Below, in pieces: positions 55,847 to 64,000 of a stretch of DNA of 64,000 nt. The DNA lies in contig NC_039367.1 of the NCBI RefSeq assembly GCF_003573695.1, positions 30,776,442 to 30,840,441 of the forward strand, given 5' to 3'. The stretch comes from Papaver somniferum (lineage: Eukaryota > Streptophyta > Magnoliopsida > Ranunculales > Papaveraceae). The notes below the pieces were generated by a model. It was not told the DNA's origin, made no database searches, and worked only from the letters and a program-made list of their open reading frames with translations. A program made the translations under genes and the position numbers. Numbering within the stretch: position 1 is the stretch's first letter; every line of letters starts with the position of its first letter.

Positions 55847-58332
55847 TGAAAAACCGGGGGTCTAACAACCACACCCAATATTTCGCTTAGCAATCTGTAT
55901 GGATAAACTCCAATATACTTTCGAGAGAATCAACTAGACAGTCAGACTCAATCCCAAGAAAAGTATATCCAAGAGTTGTATCTCAATTTCTCAATTCAAT
56001 CCGCAATCAAACAAATAGGAATTTGCAAGCCCGGTTGAATATAAGAGAAATAACTTGAACGGTACCAAAGACCAATGTTCAAGGATCAATCAACAAACAA
56101 CGGTTGGATTTACCAATTGATCGATCCAACGCACAACCTGTGATATTTCTATTATATAACAAATATAATGCGGAAAAAAAATAACACAGACACCATAAGT
56201 TTTGTTAATGAGGAAACCGCAAATGCAGAAAAACCGCCGGACCTAGTCCATATTTGAACACCACATTGTATTAAGCCGCTACAGACACTAGCCTACTCTA
56301 AGCTAACTTCGGTATAGAACGTAGTTGAGCCCTAATCAATCTCATATTGATCAAGGTACAGTTGTGCGCCTTACATCTCTGAATCCCAGCAGAACTCTGT
56401 GCACTTGATTCCCTTAGCTGATCTTACCCACAACTAAGAGTTGCTACGACCCAAAGTCGAAGACTTGATAAACAAATTTGTATCACATATAAAAGTTTAT
56501 TGTATATATAAATCTATCTCCCACAGATATACCTATGAGTTGTGTTCCGTCTTTTGATAAATCAAGGTGAACAGGAACCAATTGATAAACCAAACTTATA
56601 TTACTGAAGAAAAGCCTAGTATTATCAATCACCTCACAATAATCTTAATCGATTAACGAAACAAGATACCGTGGAATCACAAACGATGAGACGAAGATGT
56701 TTGTGACTACTTTTCAATCTTGCCTATCGGAGAATAAATCTCGAGCAAATCTTAAAGAAGATAGTACTCAATCACCATAGAAAACAGCAAGATTAGAACA
56801 CGCAACTACAAAGAAAATAGTTGGGTCTGGCTTCACAATCCCAATAAAGTCTTCAAGTCGTTAACCTACAGGGTTTTGTGAAAAACATAAGGTTAAAGGA
56901 CAATCGAATCTAGTCGCAATTAGTATCACACATGAGGTGTGGGGATTAGGTTTCCCAGTTGCTAGAGTTATGCTTTATATAGTCTCCAAATCAGGATTTG
57001 GAATCAATGTTACCTTGGTAACAAAGCATTCAATATTCACTGTTAGATGAAAACCTGATTAGATTCAAGCTAATATCTTTCAATCGTTAGATCAAACTTA
57101 GCTTGTTATACACAAATGAAATGTACCGTCATTTAGTTAAAGGTAATCGTACCTAAACCTGTACACTTAGTTGGTTCAAACTTGTTATACACAATGGTTA
57201 GACATATGAGCACTTTCATATCAACCTTATTCATATTTATCATAACTAGTTCAACTGACTCAAATGAAACTAGTTAGAGAGTTGTTCAATTGTTTATATT
57301 CTCGTAGAAGTATACAATACATAATTCAAGCAAAATCGATTTTGATTCACTCGAATCATTTCATGAACATTATAGCCATGGTTTGAAAAAGATTGCACTC
57401 CTTATTATATAAATGTATTAGTTCATGAACAAATCGATTTGAGAACATAACCTACTTAAGTATGCAAACTGGTACGCATACCTAAGTATGCGGACTGAGT
57501 TTGGTTACGCCGGTACGCATACGGGTACGCAAACCATTTACTTTTCCAAACTCCAACAGATATTCACGGAACATGAACTTTCGCCAGTATGCGTACGGGT
57601 ACGCATACTTGGTTCCCGGACTTCCATAACCAACCAGTACGCATACCAAGGTTCACGGATTTTGGACTTTACAAAAATGTGAATACACACACTATGTTTA
57701 TATCCAATCATGGTTATGTGTTCTAAACCCTCATTTCAATCATTGAAACATTCTTGGAAGACGATAATAGATGTCTCACACAAACTATTAGCTTCAAAGC
57801 AATTTTCAAGTGATTGAATGATCAATACGGAACATTCCGAGTCTACATCAAATGACTGTCACACACGAATCATGTAAGATGTTACAAGGAAATTTTCACA
57901 TGATCATACTTTGACTTTCGTCAAGATTAAAAGATGAACTTGGCTAAAGCGAAAGCTTACCAACACACATTTCGAGAAATAGATAAGCGAGATAATCTCG
58001 GCTTGAAATACCAAATGTGTATACTTAAAGTCTATATAGCAATACTACTTTTTGTCTCAAATAGGAGATAGAGTAGATAGACTTTTGAGTGATATATGAG
58101 TTCAAGTCTCCACATACCTTTTATTGATGAAGTTCCACAAGTTCCATTGAGTAGTTCTTCGTCTTTATTCGATGAACGCCGTGAAGTCTAAAGCTCGACT
58201 ACACTTATTATCCTAATCCGAGACTTAGCTATAAGTAAACTAGAAATCAAGACATATAGTTTTGGCAACTAAACTTGATAAACAAGCTTGAGATAGCAAC
58301 ACTTGCGAGTTCGACCGAGCAGTGCTCTAACA
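55847..58332 (-). mobile_element. Full-length SIRE/Maximus-like Copia LTR (minus strand, 2486 bp)
   Basis: Reverse complement of the LTR at 1780-4228: it starts on + with TGAAAAACCGGGGGTC and ends TGCTCTAACA. Directly beyond its end lies the complement of a purine tract (ATCTCCCCCTTTTTC), so it is the 3' LTR of a minus-strand element. The first kilobase, read in its own direction, is rich in GTATGCGTAC / GTACGCATAC motifs (57460-57660). Confidence 0.85.
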
Positions 58333-58842
58333 ATCTCCCCCTTTTTCAATTTCAGTGACAAAACTATCAATACATATGGATTACAAAATAAATAAACTTT
58401 GTAGCTTCTCATCCAAATGCTTGATCTCCTTTGTTCTTCAACATTACTCGAAATCTTCGTCACTTCCAAGTACTCCATGATTCTAAAGGTGTTCAACTCA
58501 GCATCTAGTTGTTGAAGATCCGTAGCTATAACAATGAGAAAACAATAGCTCTCAATCATTGTTATACAATGTCATAGTATTATTACACAACATCAAAGTT
58601 CAATTTTGTATCACCACTTTGACAACAATACTATGGTGATATGTATCACTCCCCCTTAGTCAATACTTCATCTCACATGAAAACCACTCCCCCTTACATA
58701 ATGATCTGTAAACCATATATATTTGTAGTGTGAACTATACATTAATTCTCCCCCTTTTTGTCAATATAAATTGGCAAAGGTACGAAAACTAGTGGGACCC
58801 TAATGAAATTTCCATAGAGATACTTCATGACTAAAAGAGAAC
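58333..58842 (-). mobile_element. Truncated internal 3' region belonging to the minus-strand LTR
   Basis: Inverted copy of 1290-1779 (complement of CATTGTTATAGCTACGGATC, ACTTGGAAGTGATGAAGATT). It contains four CTCCCCC tracts (near 58335, 58649, 58687, 58747). It is broken off at 58842 where a plus-strand LTR begins. The minus-strand frame 58269-58559 is not a gene. Confidence 0.75.
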
Positions 58843-59653
58843 TGTTAGATCACTGCTCGGTCGAACTCGCAAGCGTTGCTATCTCAAGCTTGTTGTCAAG
58901 TTTAGTTGCCAAAACTATAAGTTTTAATTTCTAGTCTACTTATAGCTAAGTCTCGGACTGAGATAGAAAGTGTAATTGAGCTCTAGACTCCATAGCGATC
59001 ATCATACAAAGACGAAGAACTACTCAAGGAACTGGTGGAACTTCATCTACTAAAAGGTATGTGGAGACTTGAACTTATATCACTCAAAAGTGTATCTACT
59101 CTATCTCCTATCTTGAGACAAAAGTCGTATTGCTATATAGACTTTGATTATAAACATTTGCTATTTCGAGTCGAGTTTAACTCGCTTATCTATTTCTCGA
59201 AATATGCGTTGGTAAGCTTTCGCTTTAGTCAAGTTCATCTTTACTAGTGACGAAAGTCATATTAAGTTTCAATTACTTGAAATCGCTTTGACGAAAAATG
59301 GTTTGTTAACAACAACTATATAACGTCCTCTAAGAATATTTCAATGATTGAAATGAGAGTTTAGAATATATAACCATGGTTGGATATAAAAATTATGTGG
59401 TAACTCATACGTGTGTAAGTCCTTATTCCTTGAACTAAAGTATGCGTACTTTGCTGCTCAGGAAAACCGGAATTAAAGTCCGCGTACTGTCGAAAGTTCA
59501 CATCCCGTGAATTTCTGCTGGAGTTTGTGAACTGAAAACAAACTTATTCCGGGTACCTAAGTCCGCGCACCAGTATGCGTACTTAAGATGGTTATTTTCT
59601 AAAAACGATTATTCCTGAACTTAAACTTATATAAACTAAGGAATGCATATTTG
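58843..59653 (+). mobile_element. 5' portion of the Copia LTR, plus strand
   Basis: Starts TGTTAGATCACTGCTCGGTC like the LTR at 1780 and runs about 810 bp to ACTAAGGAATGCATATTTG, where an inverted LTR end takes over. It is interrupted at nearly the same internal LTR position as the breakpoint at 4229. Confidence 0.8.
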
Positions 59654-60520
59654 TGAAAAAGCGGGGGTCTAACAACCTCACCCAATATTTCGATTAGCAA
59701 TCTTTGTAGACTAACTCCAATATACTTTCTAGAGAATCAACTAGACAGTCATACTCAATCTAGATAAAAGTATATCAAAGAGTTAATATCTCAATCTCTC
59801 AATTTGATCTTTACTCAAGCAAATGGAAATCTTCGAGTCTTTATCAAATACTAAAGAGATAAACTTGGATGGTACCAAAGACCAATATCCAAGTGTCAAT
59901 CAATTTAAATCAACAACCAAAGGTTGGGCATTCTAATTGATTGACCTTAACGCACAACCTGTGATATTTCAATTATATAACAAAATATAATGCGGAATAG
60001 AAATAACACAGACACCAAAAGTTTTGTTAACGAGAAAACCGCAAATGCAGAAAAAACCCGGGGACCTAGTCCAGATTTGAACACCACACTGTATTAAGCC
60101 GCTACAGACACTAGCCTACTCCAAGTTAACTTCGGACTGGAATGTAGTTGAGCCCTAACCAATCTCACACTGATCAAGGTACAGTTGCGCTCCTTACGTC
60201 TCTGAACCCCATCAGGATTCTACGCACTTGATTCCCTTAGATGATCTCACCAACAACTAAGAGTTGCTACGACCCAAAGTCGAAGACTTGATAAACCAAC
60301 CCGTCTCACACAAAAAAGTCTATTGAATAGATAAATCTGTCTCTCATAGATAAACCTATGAGTTTTGTTCCATCTTTTGATAAATCAAGGTGAACAAGAA
60401 CCAATTGATATATCGGACTTATATTCCCGAAGAACAACCTAGAAATATCAATCACCTCACAATAATCTTAATGGATTAAAGAAACAAGATATTGTGGAAT
60501 CACAAACGATGAGACGAAGA
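59654..60520 (-). mobile_element. 3' portion of the Copia LTR, minus strand
   Basis: Begins TGAAAAAGCGGGGGTCTAAC (LTR end, complemented) and matches 55847-56705 in order, ending at GATGAGACGAAGA, after which unrelated AT-rich sequence follows. Confidence 0.8.
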
Positions 60521-60990
60521 TAGTATATTCTCTTCCCAAGGGATGTACTCAAATCAAATAGAGTATATTCTTTACCTAACTGGCCACGTAACTTCCATAA
60601 CCAGAAAATCAAATATCGGAAACATTCTCTTCCCACTGATTTGTCGAGATATATAAAGAAACTTCATCATGGGGTGCCCCTATCCAAAGTGATGTACCTT
60701 TAGTAATTTTTCGGGATGCCTTTAACAACTTTTCAAACCGATTTTTCCAAAAATATTTATTTCCCTAAAACACCTACACACAAATAAACTAACTAATAAG
60801 CATCGAACCTTACAAAATAGAGAATTGAGAACAAATAAGACACAAAAATGTGTCTATCAATGCTTACTTGAAACCTAATTAGAGTTTCATCTAAACAGAG
60901 AAAGTGCTTGCTTAAATCTCAAGTTATCTTAGCTTGAATTCTAAGCAACACTCAGACTTGAAAATCTATAAGTAAAGAGACTCATTCAAT
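60521..60990. other. AT-rich stretch, nothing recognised
   Basis: Sits between an LTR break and the next inverted-repeat element. ATTCAAT at 60984-60990 is the left target duplication of that element. Confidence 0.4.
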
Positions 60991-61899
60991 TAGGAAAGGT
61001 TTTCCCTATTTCCTATCCCCACTTTTCCTATTTCTCATCCACCTTATTTCCCATCCCCAATAATCCTAAGTACCACGCATATATATTTTCTTAAATCCTA
61101 AATACTATTTATTTGACTTATTATTTACACCCAATAACAAGCTACCTAACACCTACCCAAAAAATAAAAGTAAAAGTACCACTTCTTTTTCTCCATCCCC
61201 ACCATCAATCGCTACTTCATTTTCTCCATCTCCATAATCCACCGCCACCTACAATATCCTAATTTTTTCTTCTATTTTTCGGTTTTGCATCTAAAAGTAA
61301 ATCCTAAGAAACTAAATAATGTTAAAAAGAAATCAAATTCCAAAGCAATATAATTAAAAACTAAACCTAATCATTTATTAGTTAAGAGAAACAATGATCG
61401 TGGATTATGAGTAATCTATGCATACAAATGATTAAAATATTTAATATTTTGATAAGAATTTATACCGATGGATTGACCGTCCTAAAACAGTAATAATCTT
61501 AGCTATAATAAGTATTTTCAACTGCAGATGGTTAATGGAAAGGTATACTTTTATATCCAAACTAAATTTGCACAAAGTTATCCAAATTAAGATACCTATT
61601 CGCACTAGTTCTTCATAAATTAAAAGGAAAAAGGAGTTACTGATTGAATGTCGGTGGTTAATTGGATTAGGTGTATTTTGGGTTTCTAACTTGATAGTTT
61701 TTTATTTTGTTAAATGAAAAGAAGAGATTGGTGAAGAAGAAGACAAATAAAAACGATAGTATTCATAGTTAGAGTCAATTTGACTTTTGTAGGTAGTACA
61801 TAGGAAAAACTAGAAGTGAAAAGTTAATTGACTTCAGAAATCGTGATATGGATGGGAAATAAGAAAGACGGTGGTAGGAAATAGGGAAAACCTTGGGAA
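60991..61899. mobile_element. 909-bp non-autonomous inverted-repeat DNA element
   Basis: The left end TAGGAAAGGTTTTCCCTATT-TCCTATCCCC and the complement of the right end TTCCCAAGGTTTTCCCTATT-TCCTACCACC are inverted repeats; similarity continues with CTTATTTCCCATCC about 35 bp further in. A direct repeat ATTCAAT flanks it (60984-60990 and 61900-61906); extended to 9 bp it is imperfect. No transposase is encoded. It could be a Mutator-like or other TIR MITE; the duplication length does not settle the superfamily. Confidence 0.65.
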
Positions 61900-61906
61900 A
61901 TTCAAT

Positions 61907-62545
61907 CCTTAACAGTTTGTGTTCCAGTTGATTGCTTGAATCGTCCTCTATTGACCTAGATTTCCCCTAAGAAATATAATTAGGCCCATAACTTAAAGAC
62001 TTTACTTGGAGATTCGTGAACCCAGTTCCGACTATCTTTAATTACCTTCATAGTTCGTGTATCCCAAAAAAAAATTCCTGTTATCGAGGTTCTTGTAATT
62101 CTTTTCAGGCAAGATAAAAAGAAATCACAATGTTCTATTCATCTCAGACTTTGTGATTCTCCTAGATAGATATATGAAGATTATTATTAATTGATTAGTC
62201 CATGAATATTCTTGAGAGGTGTTTAAGATTCCGGGATTCTCAGCTAACTGAGTTTAAATGTTCCGGATTTATGATGCTTGTTAGCTTTGTCTATTACAAA
62301 CAGATCTCCAAGCCTTGATTTTTGATCTAAGGAGAAATCAAACAGGCTTATTTTTTAGAGGAAAATTGGTATCAAAAGTCTTCACTTAGGTTGAAGTAAC
62401 TCTTAGGATGTAAAGGACGTCATCTAAAGGAATACTTGCGTAGTGCCTTGCGAGGTTCAAGAGACATAAGGAGCGTGACTATAACTGAATCACTTAGCGG
62501 GTGGATTTGGTCTCAACTGCATTCCAATCCGAAGTATGATAGTAG
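61907..62545 (+). mobile_element. Diverged LTR-like fragment of a related Copia family
   Basis: From about 62040 the text parallels the second half of the 2.45-kb LTR without close identity: TTTGTGATTCTCCTAGATAG, TTCACTTAGG..., then TCTCAACTGCATTCCAATCC-GAAGT (compare TCAACTACATTCCAGTCC-GAAGT at 5315). It is cut by the LTR start at 62546. Confidence 0.45.
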
Positions 62546-64000
62546 TGATAGAGCACTGCTCGGTCGAACTCACAAGCATTTCTACCTCAACCTTGTTTGT
62601 CAAGTTTAGTTTCCAAAACTATATGTCTTCATTTCTAGTCTACTTATAGCTAAGTCTCGGATTAGGATAGTAAGTGTATCCGAGCTTTATACTTCACGGA
62701 ATTCATCGAATAAAAACGAAGAACTACTCAATGGAACTTGTGGAACTTCATCAACAAAAGTTATGTGGAGACTTGAACTCATCTATCACTCAAAAGTCCA
62801 TTTACTCTATCTCATATTTGAGACAAAAATTCGTATAGCTATATAGAATTCAATTATGCACATTTGATATTTCGAGTTGAGCTTAAGTCGCTTACATATT
62901 TCTCTAAATATGTGTTGGTAAGCTTTCGCTTTAACCAAGTTCATCTTTTAATCTTGACGAAAGTCAAAAGATGATCATTTGAAAATCTCCTTGTAATATC
63001 TTACATGATTTGTGTGAGAGAGTCATTTGATGTAGACTCTGAATGCTTCGTATTGATCATTCGATCACTTGAAAATTGCTTTGAAGCTAATAGTTTGTGT
63101 GAGACAGCTATTGTCGTCTTCCAAGAATGTTTCAATGATTGAAATGAGGGTTTAGAACACATAACCATGATTAGATATGAACATAGTGTGTATATTCACA
63201 TTTGTGTAAAGTCCAAAAGCCGTGAACCTTTGTATGCGTACCCGTATGCATACTGTCTGGTTATGGAAGTCCGGGAACCAAGTATGCGTACCCGTACGCA
63301 TACTGGCAGAAGTTCATGTTCCGTGAATATTTGCTGGAGTTTGGAAAACTAAATGGTGTGCGTACGCGTACTGGCGTAACCAAACTCAGTCCGCCTACTT
63401 AGGTATGCGTACCCGTTTGCATACTTAAGTAGGTTATGTTCTAAAATGGATTTGTTCATGAACTAATACGTTTATGTAATAAGGAATGCAATCTTTTGCA
63501 AACCGTGGCTATAATGTTCATGAAATGATTCGAGTGAATCAAAATCGATTTTGCTTCAATTGTATCTTGTATACTTCTATGAGAATATAAACAATTGAAC
63601 AACTCTCTAACTAGTTTCATTTGAGTCATTTGAACTAGTTATGATAAAGATGAATAAGGTTGATACGAAAGTGCTCATATGGCTAACCATTGGTTAACTA
63701 TTATTGAACCAACTAAGTGTACATGTTTAGGTATGGTTACCTTTATCTAAATAACGGTACATTTCATTTGTATATAACAATATAAGTTCGATCTAACGGT
63801 TGAAAGATATTAGATTGAATTTATTCAGGTTTTCATCTAATAGTGAATATTGAATGCTTTGTTACCAAGGTAACATTGATTGCAAACCCTAATTTAGAGA
63901 CTATATAAAGGATAACTCTAGCAACTGGGAGACCTAATCCCCACACCTCCTGTGTGATACTAGTTTCGACTAGAGTCGATTCTCCTTTAACCTTAGATTT
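62546..64000 (+). mobile_element. Copia LTR, plus strand, cut by the window edge
   Basis: Begins TGATAGAGCACTGCTCGGTC and follows the LTR at 1780 to the end of the window (about 1455 bp). The palindromic GTATGCGTACCCGTACGCAT motif cluster lies at 63230-63430. The frame 63167-63352 falls in this cluster and is not a gene. Confidence 0.82.

Noticed and set aside
57488..57682. ORF rich in R/G/T through the LTR palindromes
   Set aside because: LTR sequence; the same place in other LTR copies is not open.
1..64000. CRISPR arrays, operons, tRNA or rRNA genes
   Set aside because: The tandem repeats have no spacer structure; no cloverleaf or rRNA text was recognised by eye, though a covariance-model scan could still find a tRNA.

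Overview
This is a window of plant nuclear DNA. It is AT-rich, its genes have introns or are long single exons (PPR), and most of it is retrotransposon and DNA-transposon debris. The gene families present (a PLS-class PPR editing factor, F-box with associated domain, LRR receptor kinase, L1-type LINEs with zf-RVT, SIRE/Maximus-like Copia LTRs, a Stowaway MITE) mean a dicot. The repeat style reminds me of Papaveraceae/Ranunculales, but that is memory, not proof.

Layout. 1-5797: 3' part of a large Copia (SIRE/Maximus-like) element, its ~2.45 kb LTR (1780-4228), and an older LTR piece into which it appears nested. 5798-9990: a decayed L1-type LINE on +, split by a 1.4 kb Mutator-like non-autonomous element (6994-8410) that carries a 46-bp minisatellite. 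10916-16109: a structurally complete but coding-dead Ty3/Gypsy chromovirus with TGATT target duplications. 16700-19140: a promoter-like array of 30-bp palindromes, an LRR-receptor-kinase remnant on -, and exon-like islands I cannot name. 19179-29186: a minus-strand LINE and a minus-strand hAT transposase. Together they are flanked by a 13-bp direct repeat and seem to have landed inside a ~69-nt intron. 29200-36380: mostly non-genic, with minisatellites and two tandem copies of a small unrecognised gene (34.3-35.3 kb). 36383-41300: a Ty1/Copia element with 141-bp LTRs, dead at protease, integrase and reverse transcriptase. 41301-41665: second copy of the palindrome array. 42.1-45.2 kb: duplicated and inverted remnants of an unknown coding gene.

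46386-49487 (-) holds the only clearly intact gene, a 1033-residue PPR protein, probably a mitochondrial RNA-editing factor. 51729-53032 (-) is an F-box pseudogene. The upstream regions of these two genes are diverged copies of the same sequence. 54758-55152 is a Stowaway-like MITE. 55690-64000 is a nest of the same 2.45 kb Copia LTR in both orientations, plus a 909-bp inverted-repeat element (60991-61899).

There is no operon-like cooperation between genes. The dominant process is layered insertion: elements inside LTRs, inside a LINE, inside introns and inside duplicated promoter-like sequence. No tRNA, rRNA, CRISPR or bacterial feature was seen.
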